Shown here piece after piece: positions 1-12,949 of a stretch of 64,000 nt of DNA. The DNA comes from Sinonovacula constricta (taxonomy: Eukaryota > Mollusca > Bivalvia > Cardiida > Solecurtidae). Numbering within the stretch: the stretch's first letter is position 1; every line of letters starts with the position of its first letter. The position numbers and the translations under genes were made by a program. The stretch lies in contig CM017572.1 of assembly GCA_007844125.1 (NCBI GenBank), forward strand, positions 26,183,879 through 26,247,878, given 5' to 3'. The notes under the pieces were generated by a model, which was given only the letters and a program-made list of their open reading frames with translations, was not told the DNA's origin and ran no database searches.

Positions 1-1067
1 CACCAATCTACATCATAGATCTTCCATTATTGACAAAGTGTAACACTTTAACAAAATCTAATTATGAAGAAAACACACTGGAATGATCGGTCCCACGGGT
101 CTGATAGATTATCAAAGGTTCTGCAGTTGTTGTATATTACTAACACAACAAAACATGTAAGCACACATTAAACATGTTCACTAGACGGTTACAAGACAGA
201 CCAACATCCTACTTTATCGGAGGCATATAATACTAAGATTGCGAAGGAAAATATAAATAAATATTTTTGGAAGCAAAAATGTATATTTGTTTGTATCTTT
301 GGGCATGTGAACGTGTGATTGATATACACGTAGGCAGCAGTATAAATATGATACCATTCACAGTGTTTAACTACAAGATGGATGTGTGGGTGAGTTTGGA
401 TCAAAAAGAATTGCAGCGACAAGACGGTGTTAGCTCGGATAGGTATGTTTTAATCAGTAGCATCGAAACGTACTTTGTGCATAAAAATCGAGATAATTTC
501 TCCATATTTATTTTTTCCAATTTTAAAATAAGAAATCGTTGTACAAGATTCCTTTTATACTCTTTGTTAAAATCATTTAACCTTCAGTAAATCATACAAT
601 ATGTTATCAGACACCATAATCATGAACAGCCAACTAAACAAAATATATATACACAGGTATTTTCAGGACTTCTGCAAAAGTACAAACTAAAACACTGCCA
701 TACATAATATTTATTTTCGCCCTCTTTCTTTCCTGATTATAATCGAAATTGTAGGTACAACAATGCCAAAATTGTATTCGCGTGACTTGCAAAATAATAT
801 AAAATATTTAGACCACCTAGGTTGCCATGTTTTGCATTTGCCTGACCCTATCATATAGCACTTAGGGAAGGAACTCCGGACTACATGTATGATTGTGCTA
901 TATCGATGATAAATTTGAATGTCAAAACATTTGTGTACATATTAATTAAAAATTACTTCAGTGATGCTTTTTTATGTATGTTTTATATACTGACAAAATT
1001 TATCATGTCAGGTTAGAAAAAAAAATGTTGCTATGTAGATATAATGTTTCTAGGGAAACCGCCTCTG

Positions 1068-1245
1068 AAATTCTACTCCAGCCTCTATTCAAGCAATTCC
1101 GGTAATTGGCAAATATGACCTTGTATGTGGCCATATGACACATCATTTGGCTGTCTCCAAATATAATAGCTACTCAAAAGTCCTCTCAAACAACGCCTAT
1201 TCACAAATCGAGCTGCAATACCTCTCTCGACAACAAATGGAATTA
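1068..1245 (+). repeat. Dispersed repeat P, copy 1
   Basis: This segment aligns without large gaps to 4925-5095 in the same orientation. Shared stretches include GGTAATTGGCAAA, ATGACCTTGTATGTGGC and GTGTCTCCAAATAT-like blocks. The pair is clearly diverged, so this is an old element or segmental copy. No terminal repeats or coding potential are visible. Confidence 0.7.
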
Positions 1246-2989
1246 ACCCGCATTTTCATACAACAGACTCTGCTTCTTATATACAATTAATTGTAATGAA
1301 TCTATATCAAACATCTCTAGAGAATACGCTATTGCTTACTTGCCGAGTCAACGAGTATTAATAGCGCGAATGTGTTTCATAAGCGAAGACTGAGTTTGTT
1401 CTATTTTTATGTTATGTTTCGTCTCAATGTCTTGCCACTTTTACATGTATTTTGCATCTGAATGTCTTTCTATTGTCTTTTTCCCAATTTAATATGTGTG
1501 GCAATTACTTTAAAACCTTGTCATATTTTCGTTTTTAATTCAATGTTAAGGAGTCTATCTTTGTCTTTTGCTGTGAGTGTGAACTTGTTTTTATCATTTG
1601 CGCCATCAAACATTAATTAAACAGTCCGTTTGAAAAAAAAATCGGGTGAGTTTTTATAACAGAATGTAACAGTACAGAATTACGATATGGAGAATGGCCA
1701 AAAATCATGTGTTTTTTTATCATATCTTTCGATAGCATGATTAAAGTGCTTACATATTCATTACTTTTCCTTTTGTTTCTGTGCCCCACATTGCACATAA
1801 ATGTATATTTGTCTGTCCTATGTCATTTAAAATAAGTTTGCAATATCTTTTTCACACAGCTTCTTTGAGAAACAATGACCGACGGCAAATTAATTGTCCA
1901 TTTCAAAACAAACACCAGAAACAATGACGTCACTGTATTCATGTGTCACATTGTTCGCATTCCTGCAAAAACCTCCATTCATTCTACACACACAGTGCTT
2001 AATGTTCTCCAAAGAGAGTCAATTAGGTAAATGTTTCAGGTCCGTGCAATTAATGTCCATTAAAGCTTAATGAATAAACGAGTGAGTGAAGTAGGAAGCT
2101 TGGTTTGTAAATCGTTCATTACTGCTAGCGATATTCTGTATTTAAAGAGTTTATTACTGGAAGAATTTATAATGGCCATGATATTACAACTGGCTTTATA
2201 TGGAAGGCAACAATTGGTTCGTGTTGTTAAAAACAACACCAACAACAACGAAGAAGAAGAAGGAGAATCAAAACTGTCAAGAAATAACTTCCGTACATAT
2301 TTTTTGAATATCTTGAAGTAAAACATCTTTGTAATATATTTGTATTAATATGAATAATTTTGGTATTGTCTATGATATCGTTTAGATCTACTAATCATGA
2401 TTTTATTTTTTTTAAATATGAATTTTTTTTTATTTAGACACACAATGTGCCTTAATTGTAACAGTTCTGCAATAGTTTGCAATTTACGCATGTAGTGTTG
2501 AATTTAAAATGTCATGAATCATTTGACAAAAGGCTTTTCCTTCAAAGTACTTACTTGTCATTTTTTGTCAACATTTTTTATAGACATGTTATTATTAATT
2601 GTTGTGACGCATGTATAACTGGGGTTGTTTTATAAATGTGGAGATATCGGTTGCTTCATAAAAGAAGAAAAGACATACACTGAACAGAACATCCTTTCGT
2701 GGAGCCCTAAAGAAAATCCATTTAATAAGATAAAAAAGGCCACAGTAACGTCACCTAACGTAGAATGCATTTGTATAACCACTCCCCAAATGTTTCATAT
2801 AATGAAAACAACAACATATTTTAAACGGAAAGTTTTCCAAAGAATATTGCAATGATTGATTGGCATTTATGATTTTCAGCTAACTGGTGATTATTCTACT
2901 GTTATCATTTTTAGATAAATTATCACTTTATGTTTAAAACAAATATCGAAAGTAAATTTTAATTGAAGCTTTGTTCTTATCGGAAAGCT

Positions 2990-3110
2990 CCAGGTCTCAA
3001 AGTCTGTGTTGCCAAGAACTAGGTGCACTTGCGAGTTGTTTCTTTTGCGATTAAGGCAAGATGTTATTCGAGAACTTGATTGCTAGCGGTTGTATTGCAA
3101 ATAATTTCGA
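2990..3110 (+). repeat. Diverged repeat Q, copy 1
   Basis: The order of short blocks (TGCACTTG, then TTTTGCGA-TAAGGCAA, then CGATT-T-TTGCA) matches 6365-6450. Similarity is patchy, so this is a weakly supported ancient repeat pair. Confidence 0.4.
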
Positions 3111-4504
3111 TTGTGCGATGTCAGGCTTTTCTTTTCAACGCCAATGTAATAATAAGGGACTATATTTGACGCATGCCATTTCGGTAATCTTCCTTGACGA
3201 ACGTGCTTAAAATTATGCAGACAACCCAAACTTGTCTCATTTACAGAGATGTCTGACAATTGTCTACAGTTATTTTAACATAAAACAGTTGTCTTTGAAA
3301 ATGCAAAACAATTATTTAATATATAGTCACAATTCAAGTTCCGACGCTAATTTAAGAGAAAATGCCATTGTTAAATACAAATGGCAATCTCGGTCATAAT
3401 ATTCATAATCTGTATCATTGTAATCTACATTTTTACGTTCAAGAATAGTCATTAATGTCATTTTGGGAGACGTCGTGATCAATTGGATGTAATCATAGAA
3501 ACATATATTTATTGCATCAATTGAATGTGTAGTGCATTTATAGATTTATCATAATAAAGATAAACTTTTAAGCAACCTAAAAATAAAGTAAAGGAATCAT
3601 CGCTGAAATAGTTATTGAGTCGGATATATTTGAAAAATATATAAAATGACTTTGATTGAAGAGAAACACGGAAACTTTATATTCATAATAAACTATATCG
3701 TCATAAAATAATGGGCCTGAGTCAGAAAGGTTAAGCAATGTGTAAATTAAAAGGGAGGTGTCATAATTTCAGACACTTTCTGTCAGACCTTTTCAACTTC
3801 CACTTAAATAACTTCCAATGCTGGCGCATACATACTGCCCATAGTCTCTCAGCGTATTTGTACAGTAGCCGGGCATAACAGCACTATTTCCTTAAACTAT
3901 ATTAAACCATATTTTCTGACCGTCTCTTGCGGACATCGGTGTGTCAACAATAACGAGTAGTGCACAAAGGTGAATCGATTGCTAGTTTGTGACTAAGCCA
4001 AAACCACCAATCATTCAAAACAATACAGATAAGTTGATCTGGTCTGGTAACATTGATGATAAATTCTAAAGTCAAAGGGTTTAATATTAACGTTGAACTT
4101 TGATGCATCGTACAACATTAACAAATTATCAATTTAGCAATACGCACCTGTCATTGGTATGGAAAAAACTTGTGTAGGTCGAACCAGAAACGCCAAAACA
4201 GGTCAACTAACGTACGCATATTGGCGAGTTTGAACACGAAACACCTTTACCAGTACTTGAACAGTCTTATCCTTTTACCGCCATTTTCACCTTTTTTTGG
4301 TCACAGGTTGGTTTGCACTAGCATCACCTGCAGAATGCATTATGTTTATTTCCGAACTCGAACAAATTTGTTGAATTATACAGGTTGACTATTTTACTAC
4401 TCGATCACAGCCGCTTTAGTATTTTCGTATAAGTATGTTTATTAACAACGGAATGAAAAATTAATATCTGTACACTCAAATCTCACAGATAAAAAATAAT
4501 GCTG

Positions 4505-4640
4505 AACGTTGAAGGTTGAGTCATCTGTCAGCACTCACTTACACTCTGGGTTACAGGAGATGATGACATGGGTGTTAAGTGGAACATTTCCATGGGTAAT
4601 CCAGTGTGTTACCACTAGACTGCCGATAACAAATAAGTAA
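4505..4640 (-). mobile_element. Degenerate tRNA-derived SINE-like relic
   Basis: Read on the minus strand from about 4630, the sequence has a tRNA A-box-like CAGTCTAGTGGTAACACAC followed by ACTGGATTACCC. It then runs into a TGTAACCCAGAGTGTAAGTG segment. This arrangement resembles the tRNA-like head and start of the body of molluscan SINEs. No clean B box or target-site duplication is visible, so it may be a chance or heavily decayed match. Confidence 0.4.
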
Positions 4641-4924
4641 TAACAAGTAACAAGAATGTCCCTCAAGGACTTCAGTACTTAACATATAAAGATAGGTACG
4701 TTATAACAAGTTATGTTCCACTGGACATTACTTATGTTTTCACATAAGTCATAAGCTACATGAGGATGGTACTATTAGAGTTTCAAATTCTAATTATTAA
4801 TACAATTTGTCGAAATATATTTAGGTGCTAGTTTAATTTGTATACAAAACTTATGTCGAATATTTATATGTATATATAAGAATAGAAAATTATTACGACG
4901 CTGCAATTTTATGGACATTTCTCC

Positions 4925-5095
4925 CAAAGGCGCCTTCGAAATTCTGCTCTATCCTCTAGGCATTAAGTTCTGGTAATTGGCAAACATGACCTTGTATGTG
5001 GCATAGCGACGAATTACGTGGGTGTCTCCAAATATCACAGCTTCCTCTCAAATTTAAGGCCATACAATGCTTATCTGCGACATGAACAGCGATTC
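4925..5095 (+). repeat. Dispersed repeat P, copy 2
   Basis: This is the partner of 1068-1245. It contains GAAATTCTGCTC, TGGTAATTGGCAAACATGACC and GTGTCTCCAAATATCA in the same order and spacing. It is noncoding. Confidence 0.7.
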
Positions 5096-6349
5096 CCGAT
5101 ATAGTTTATACCACATGCTACAAGAATCCAATGCAGGAAATATACGAACTAAGTGAAATGATACTCTCCACTTTAATATTTTATTTTGACATAACATATA
5201 ATTTCTGTTCCATAAAGAAGGAATCTGTATTCAGAGACAGTCGGCTCCGAAAGCTTCGTTATAATTATTGTATTTAATTCATTTTAAATTCCTCAAGAGA
5301 GTAACCTATCAGGAAATGCTCTTTTTGAACATTGACAATATGAACTTTAACATTTGTGTCTCTATTTCTCTATAAACGAGCCTTCTTGCGACATTTTCGA
5401 TTATTTTAAGAACTATACAAATATCAATGCATAAGACGCACAGCAGCATCCAACAAAACAACAACAACATCAACCTAACACAATTACTTTTAGAAAATAA
5501 TTAATTATAATTAATACTGGAAATAATATCCAAATATTTATCAACATTTATATTGTCTAGAAATTAGTTAATGCCAAAAGCCAAAGTAAACACTTGCCAT
5601 TACTTTCCTTCTTTTTATGCGCATGCGCTCTTCGGCGACCTTGATGATCTTTCTTGGTTGCATCTTGATAACATTCTCAATTTTTGGTTAATACTGGACG
5701 ACAACAGACAACTAGTGGCCATTAGGCTATGTACTACAAAACGTTGACAACGACTCGTTTAGATAAATAATTTAGTTAACGTCGTACAATTTACGACCAT
5801 GTCAGCATAATGAATGATACTGTATGCAGTAGGTAAGGTTTTATATGTAGCTGCGACTTTAAATGGGAAGTGATTGGTGTAGTAGAAATGTACGATGGAG
5901 CTAAAAACCACAGTCTGTAATATGATAACCATTCATCGTGGTCATTTCAGGTCAACAATCCATGTTCTAAATGTAAGTATACTGAGGAACTAACAGACAA
6001 GACAAAAGATAAACAGTGAATATACGACGTTCATACCATTTGTTATTTTCTATTAACACCTTGTTATGATAGTTGGGTAAAGGATCGTTATTAAAATTAA
6101 ACAGAATATACAAGTTTGAATTTAAATTTTCAATAATTTAAATCTGATATATGAAACGTAATTTAAATCAAACTGAAATAAATATATAAATATTTAAATA
6201 TTATATATTAAGCGATCTAGCAATAATTGAGTTCGAATATGTTATCACACCCATCGCCTTTGTAAGAAAACATAAGTATTCTCATCCTGAGCATATGGGT
6301 TTCTAAATTCAATTAAGAGTTGGTAATTTCGTCAACTTCCAACCTCCCT

Positions 6350-6470
6350 AAAATCAATTTGAATGCACTTGTACGTTTTTTTTTGCGAATAAGGCAATTA
6401 ATTATGCGACAAGCTGACTCTCGTAAACGATTTCATTGCAGCTTTATTTTCTTGTCTTCACGCTGTCATG
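6350..6470 (+). repeat. Diverged repeat Q, copy 2
   Basis: This is the counterpart of 2990-3110. It contains GAATGCACTTGTACG and TTTTTTGCGAATAAGGCAA followed by a GATTTCATTGCAGC block. It is noncoding and diverged. Confidence 0.4.
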
Positions 6471-7654
6471 CATTTTATTGTTATTTAAAATAATCGTTAT
6501 AGACTGAATACAAGACAGGGTTTCCAGCGTAGCGTCAAGGGATCGGGAATTGACATAATAAAATTCAACATGATTAAAATACCAAATATGGTGCATACTA
6601 AACAGGTTTCACGGTATAAATCCATGATGCTTAAAAAAATTTGATAAATTTCTATGTTTATTTTGTTCCGTATTGTTTCAAGGGAGAAACTTATTTCCAA
6701 GAGTGTCCAGCACACAAGAAACAGGAGTGCGGGAAATAACGACTACCCAACTATAAAAAATTCTGAAAAATTAAAAATTAAATTACATGAATTACTTATA
6801 AACTTAAATTGCGAAATACATGTTAGAATATAAATTAATAATATCCAGAAATTGTTAACTTCGCTCGTTATTCAAGCAAAGTTTTTTTTATTATAATATA
6901 TTGCGTTTGAAATTGTGTATGTGACACACGTTGTATACCCATGTGTTTAACAACAATGCTTGGGTCTGCCAATCAATTGATAACAAATATACCAATAAGT
7001 CCGCATTTGGAATATGTCTGTCCCAATTCGACAACCTGTATCTGGATTCTACATAATGTGGTGTGGCAGATTGTTTTACGACTTCCTTGTAGCATGGTCA
7101 TGTAAATTTGAAGTTAAAACAATGTAAACGACAGCAATATAAAATAAATTGGTTCTTGAGATTAAACCTGCGTGATGAAGGCTATGCAGAGAAGCAAGAA
7201 AACCACCAAGATACAGTATTTAATAAATAATTGTAAAAGGAATTAAACTAATTTGAAGTATTTTGAGTTGGTCGATATGCTTACAATTGCCAGCGCTGAC
7301 AAAAACATTTACAAAACATAGATATTAAATGTAAGAAATTGTAGAATTTTTTTTTAATTTACTAAATTCACAAGTTTATAAAACTAAAATAATCAAAACT
7401 GTACGTGTAGTCAGTTTCTTGTGTTTTTGTTTTTGTCTGTACTAAGGCAGCTTTGAATAAGACTCTGACTAACATGATGCTGCTGCCTTATTTTTTCTTT
7501 TGAAGTTTTTGAAGATAATATTAAGTATTAAATGCGGCAAAAGACGGCGTGCTTAGCTATGACAACGATTTTGAAATAATGTGTCTGTACCATAACAGGC
7601 AAGCAGTTATGTAACAGTTAAGGAAGATGTCCTAACTTCTGACTATTTTAGACA

Positions 7655-7835
7655 CCGGTATTTTAGATACCGTCAGACATCGTCAGTCCCCGTCATTTCA
7701 AATACCATCATACACACGTCATGTCACATACCATAAGCCACAGTCATTTCAGATGCCGTCAGACACACGTCATTTTAGATACCATCAGTCAACGTCATGT
7801 CAGATACCATCAGCTATCGTCATTTCACCCAAACG
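7655..7835. repeat. Minisatellite, 25-26 bp period
   Basis: There are about seven imperfect tandem units of the form CGTCATTTCAGATACCATCA plus five or six variable bases. CGTCA starts recur near 7691, 7717, 7742, 7768, 7793 and 7818. It is noncoding. The borders are approximate because the outer units decay. Confidence 0.85.
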
Positions 7836-8299
7836 ATTTTATCACAAAACTACCAATCTGATTCATTTCTCAATTTGAAATGCCCATAGCTTTATTTAAC
7901 ATTGAGCTTCAAAAAATATCACACCGCTGGCAACCTAATGACCGTTTAAATAAACTACTTCCAGCCAATCGCCACAGAATGGATAAGACTTGGTTGCAAC
8001 TTCTAATTTTCCTAGTCTGTCGGAAGCAATGGCTCTTAATTAACTTGTTAGTTTGCCTCTTAACGTATTCGATCGATGATCTGCCACTACCACACCTACT
8101 GCTATTACGCTCTGAGTTTCGCTGCATTGAATACAGAAAAGTTGCATGCTGGCACTATTTCCGTATCTTTAATTAACGACCAATACGTCTTTTGCCCGCC
8201 TTCCGTGGTCTATGGCGTATCAATGTATTCAAAGAGTGCGGAAATGTGAAAGGAGTGTTTGCAGGTTTCTAGGGCAAGATTCTGTTCAAAACACTGCAG

Positions 8300-9245
8300 T
8301 TAGGTCCAGCAGGTCAGCATTGTTGTCATGTTTAGTGATGATTTTTCAAGTGATCACATATCAGTGCAGCAGGTCAGCATTGTTGTCATGTTTAGTGATG
8401 ATTTTTCAAGTGATCACATATCAGTGTAGCAGGTCAGCATTGTTGTCATGTTTAGTGATGATTTTTAAGTGATCACATATCAGTGTAGCAGGTCGGCATT
8501 GTTGTCATGTTTAGTGATGATTTTACAAATGATCACATATCAATGTAGCAGGTCAGCATTGTTGTCATGTTTAGTCATGATTTTACAAGTGATCGCATAT
8601 CAATGTAGCAGGTCAGCATTGTTGTCATGTTTAGTGATGATTTTTCAAGTGATCGCATATCAATGTAGCAGGTCAGCATTATTGTCATGTTTAGTGATGA
8701 TTTTACAAGTGATCACATATCAGTGTAGCAGGTCAGCATTGTTGTCATGTTTAGTGATGATTTTTCAAGTGATCGCATATCAATGTAGCAGGTCAGCATT
8801 GTTATTATAGTCAGTAATGTTTTTAACAAGTGATCGCAAATCAGTGTAGCAGGGCACCATTGTTATTATAGTTAGTAATGATTTTAACAAGTGATCGCAT
8901 ATCAGTGTAGCAGGTCACCATTGTTATTATAGTTAGTAATGATTTTAACAAGTGATCGCATATCAGTGTAGCAGGTCACCTTTGTTATTATAGTTAGTAA
9001 TGATTTTAACAAGTGATCGCATATCAGTGTAGCAGGTCACCATTGTTATTATAGTAAGTCATGATTATACAAGGGATCGCATATCAGTGTAGCAGGTCAC
9101 CATTGTTATTATAGCTAGTAATGATTTTAACAAGTGATCGCATATCAGTGTAGCAGGTCACCATTGTTATTATAGCTAGTAATGATTTTAACAAGTGATC
9201 GCATATCAGTGTAGCAGGTCACTATTGTTGTCATGTTTAGTCATG
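8300..9245. repeat. Satellite-like tandem array, 59-61 bp period, about 16 units
   Basis: Units begin with AGCAGGTCA, and starts recur about every 60 bases from 8308 to about 9212. There are two sequence subtypes. The first nine or so units carry TTGTTGTCATGTTTAGTGAT, and the next block carries ACCATTGTTATTATAGTTAG. The last unit returns to the first subtype. Unit length close to 60 keeps a reading frame open across many units, which produces repetitive ORFs that are artefacts of the array. The right flank continues into unrelated sequence at about 9255. Confidence 0.95.
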
Positions 9246-9974
9246 ATTTTCATATTTGATTGTCAGGCCTGGATGGCATCATATTGTAAAAATCCTTAAA
9301 CAAATTACAGAGCGGAATTCAAGTTATTGGTGAAAGAAAAAAGAAATGTTGATAATTTGCAGAACAGAACTGCTTTGGTACATGTATATCTTTAGTGGTG
9401 TCAAATTTAACTCCAAACCTAAAGAAATATATTTTCTAGGTCATCATGTCATACTAGTTAAAATTTATGCTTTGTATAAGCTTTGTCATTGATGACTATT
9501 CAGCAGAAAGGACTAACCATCCACATTTAATGACATCTCCTATTGTATTATATGAAACTGTATCATGAGTTATAAAGTAAAACTGGATAATTTATATTAA
9601 TGGTTGGGAAATTGATAGAATGCAAAACCCATTTCACATATTCAAAATTGATTGTAGTTAGATGGCGGAGCATAGAAGATAAGGAAGTACATGTGCAAGA
9701 CATGCAACGATCACCGTTATACCTGTATACGAGGTCAAGAGTTCTAGCGGTGGACCACCGGTGTGTCAAGTAGCTCATGCCTCGACTGTGTCAGTGAATC
9801 ATTGTGCAACTAGAAGGTTTCAGTAGGATATCATTGTGGAACAAAAAGGTTGTAGCAAGATATCATTTGATAAATAAACAACCATGATGATAACATCTGT
9901 TTTACTCGGGACTGGACACGCATTCAGACTATAAACAATAGTATATAAGAAGAAAATATCTTATCGTTCGTGTT

Positions 9975-10170
9975 CCTACGTAAAGCTTTCATTCATTAAA
10001 CAATTATGCTTTCACAAAGATGATCTTACGTAAAGCTTTCATTCATAAAACAATTATGCTTTCACAAAGATGATCTTACGTATAGCTTTCATTCATAAAA
10101 CAATTATGCTTTCACAAAGATGATCTTACGTATAGCTTTCATTCATTAAACAATTATGCTTTCACAAAGA
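9975..10170. repeat. Tandem repeat, 50 bp period, four units
   Basis: The block TACGTAAAGCTTTCATTCAT followed by a TTAAACAATTATGCTTTCAC stretch and AAAGATGATCT repeats at 9977, 10027, 10077 and 10127 with only one or two substitutions between copies. High identity indicates recent expansion. It is noncoding. Confidence 0.95.
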
Positions 10171-10174
10171 AACC

Positions 10175-11340
10175 CATCATTATGCTGACTAAGAATGGCA
10201 ATTAAATACACAGCTTCATGTAGAGAGACCATGAAGTGTCGGTTATTATAATTATAAACATTGCACATCTGGGCTTGCAGCAAAAGAAATATTTAACCTT
10301 GCAATATGATTTATAAACTTGAAAAACGTAAGCATATATGTGAACACCTTACTGATAAGACATGTCAACAACAAATGTTAAACTTCAAACGTGACGTATG
10401 CTGCGGAAACTAGTCAGGAGATCAAGCTAAAACACCGGTTTACACGATGGTAACCAAGCAAACAATAATAACATGTAACAACGAGATATTCCACGAATGA
10501 TTGTGTCCACAGACAATATCATATCAACCATACATCAACGATAAATCAATTAACTATGGGGGCCTTTTAGAGAACAGTTTTGGAAAAGGATCATTAGTGT
10601 TAAGAGTAACAGCTTTTTTGATAAAATATTCGAATGCCAGTATTAAATGTTGTAAAAAAACATAAAAGGAAAAAAAATATAACAAATAAATAAATATATC
10701 ATGCGTTTTTAAATCATACTATATCATACATGTACTTCGAGCAATACGTTTTAATATCACATGGAATAAGAAAAATAAGAAAAAAAATTATAGCACAGGC
10801 ATCAGTCAAACATGAACAAGAATGATCAAAAACAAGAATGAATCAACTTCCAGATAGAAAACTTTCTGAACAATCTTTAAAACATTTTTTGTTCAACACT
10901 ATTAACTAGAAATTTAATTAATGGCATAATTTGCACACCGTTCTCATTAAAAATAATGCCGCATTTTCCTAAAACCCAAACAGTGCAAAACAGTGCATTC
11001 CTGAATGCACTTCGACAGTTATATCATTAGATTGCAGTCCCTTAGGAATACACTTTGCATTGAATGAAATTACCTTACTGATATTGACATATTCATTGCA
11101 AAAGCAGAAATGTACATTTATCTTTAAATTCAGAAATTCAGCTGATCTTTTGCGTCGAGGACTCTGGAGCAATTAAGCAACGCTAGTGTTTTTCAAGTGT
11201 CAAACCCGTTTCGATTTAGATCAGTAGAACAGCAGTGATATGGTAGACTTACATATCAAGAAACGAAGGCACCAATGCTTGTTTATTCACATTTACGTTA
11301 TTCTATTGAACTATATTTTTGATCAACGAAACATTCAAAT
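10175..11340. other. No gene seen
   Basis: This is AT-rich sequence with A-runs around 10660-10790. Reading frames on both strands are short and have no family resemblance. Nothing here is supported as a gene, RNA or regulatory site. Confidence 0.5.
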
Positions 11341-11342
11341 TA

Positions 11343-12006
11343 AAGAATATATGACAAAGTCCTATGAGCATTGCAACATATACCAAACTCCGAAAAGGCA
11401 CAGAACAAAGGTATTTCACATGCAAGCCAAGCGAAAAGTAAGAACAAGTTTGTGATGAGTCATTTAACGAAAAGAGCAAACTCGACAGTAACCGCCTTGG
11501 AACGGTCAGTCGGCAATATGGACCGACTGGGGTGCTTAAACCGGGTTTACAGAGCTCTAACCCAGCGCTTCCTGACGAGTCACTTCCTGACGAGTTTCTC
11601 AAATGCAAGCAATGAAAAGAAAAAACATCTATGCGAATACAAAATGTCAAAGCGCTGATATTTTCTATAAGTTATGACGAAAGTAGTGACGTCATCGAAA
11701 AATAATGTCCACATAGTGTTTAGAAAGGAATATGGTATTATTTCGACTTGAAAAACCACACAAAAATGGTTGACTACAAATAAAATTAACTTTCGGAATC
11801 ATGACCAAACATGACCAGAGACGAATAAATGGTTGTAGCATCCTGTTTAGGTGAAGATGGAATAGAAGAACCAAAGTCCAATGTCCATCAAAGGAAATAC
11901 ACATATCAATCCTTATAGGATGAATTAAATGACAACATAGATTATATGCACGAGGAGATTTTTACGACCGCCACACTGCACAAGTAACATTGTTGTGATC
12001 GTGAAT
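11343..12006 (+). repeat. Dispersed repeat family A, tandem copy 1 (664 bp)
   Basis: This is the first of three head-to-tail copies of a ~650-bp unit. It starts AAGAATATATGACAAAG and contains ACCGCCTTGGAACGGTCAGT and GAGCTCTAACC. A perfect CRE palindrome TGACGTCA lies at 11687-11694, and the unit ends near GTGATCGTGAATAAG. It is 14 bp longer than copy 2 because CACTTCCTGACGAG is duplicated around 11567-11595. Frames of about 90-115 codons open on both strands in every copy, but they share no recognisable domain and are interrupted differently. I treat it as a noncoding or dead element. Confidence 0.9.
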
Positions 12007-12656
12007 AAGAATATATGACAAATTCCTATGGGCATTGCAACATATACCAAACTCCGAAAAGGCACAGAACAAAGGTATTTCACATGCAAGCCAAGCGAAA
12101 AGTAAGAACAAATTTGTGATGAGTCATTTAACGAAAAGAGCAAACTCGACAGTAACCGCCTTGGAACGGTCAGGCGGCAATATGCACCGACTGGGGTACT
12201 TAAAACGGTTTTACAGAGCTCTAACCTCGCACTTCCTGACGAGTTTCTCAAATGCAAGCAATGGAAAGAAAAACCATCTATGCGAATACAAAATGTCCAA
12301 GCGCTGATACTTTCTATAAGTTATGACGAAAGTAGTGACGTCATCGACAAATAATGTCCACAAAGTGTTTAAAAAAGAATATGGTATTACTTCGACTTGA
12401 AAAACCACACAAAAATGGTTGACTACAAATACAATTAACTTTCTGAATCATGAACAATCATAACCAGAGACGAATAAATGGTTGTAGCATCCTGTTCAGG
12501 TGAAGATGGAATTGAAGAACCAAAGTCCAATGTCCATCAAAGGAAATACACGTAACAATCCTTATAGGATGAATTAAATGACAACATAGATTACATGCAC
12601 GAGGAGATTTTTTACGACCGCCACACTGCACAAGTAACATTGTTGTGATCGTGAAT
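12007..12656 (+). repeat. Dispersed repeat family A, tandem copy 2 (650 bp)
   Basis: This copy is nearly identical to copy 1 over its full length. It carries a TGACGTCA at 12336-12343 and the same GTGATCGTGAATAAG end, which joins directly to copy 3. The shared junction sequence shows true tandem duplication rather than independent insertion. Confidence 0.9.
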
Positions 12657-12945
12657 AAGATTATATGCCAAAGTCCTATGAGCATTGCAACATATACCAA
12701 TCTCCGAAAAGGCACAGAACAAAGGTATTTCACATGCAAGCCAAGCGAAAAGTAAGAACAAGTTTGTGATGAGTCATTTAACTAAAAGAGCAAACCCGAC
12801 AGTAACCGCCTTGGAACGGTCAGGCGGCAATATGCACCGACTGGGGTACTTAAACCAGTTTTACAGAGCTCTTCCTGACGAGTTTCTCATATGCAAGCAA
12901 TGAAAAGAAAAAACATCTATTTGAATACAAAATGTCCAAGCGCTT
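12657..12945 (+). repeat. Dispersed repeat family A, tandem copy 3 (truncated)
   Basis: This copy matches the first ~290 bp of copies 1 and 2, then departs after TGTCCAAGCGCTT. It has lost about 10 bp at the GAGCTC-TTCCTGACGAG junction relative to copy 2. It is the partial end of the tandem array. Confidence 0.9.
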
Positions 12946-12949
12946 TAAG

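Larger units (their letters stand above)
1..7650. other. Noncoding AT-rich stretch without a recognisable gene
   Basis: No open reading frame here has a recognisable family, splice-bounded structure or coding-like composition; the longest (about 100 codons near 267-590) has AT-driven composition. The stretch holds two pairs of diverged dispersed repeats and one tRNA-like SINE relic, listed separately. I see no promoter, RNA gene or exon that I can support. It may be intergenic or part of a very long upstream GABBR1 intron. Confidence 0.6.

Noticed and set aside
8212..8810. Open frames of 86 and 113 codons with repeated SRSALLSCLVMI units
   Set aside because: They follow a 60-bp tandem array whose period is a multiple of three. 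No start context, conserved family or codon bias.
11303..12739. Minus and plus frames (65-115 codons) in the repeat family A copies
   Set aside because: They recur because the repeat recurs, have no recognised domain, and are truncated differently by small indels in each copy.
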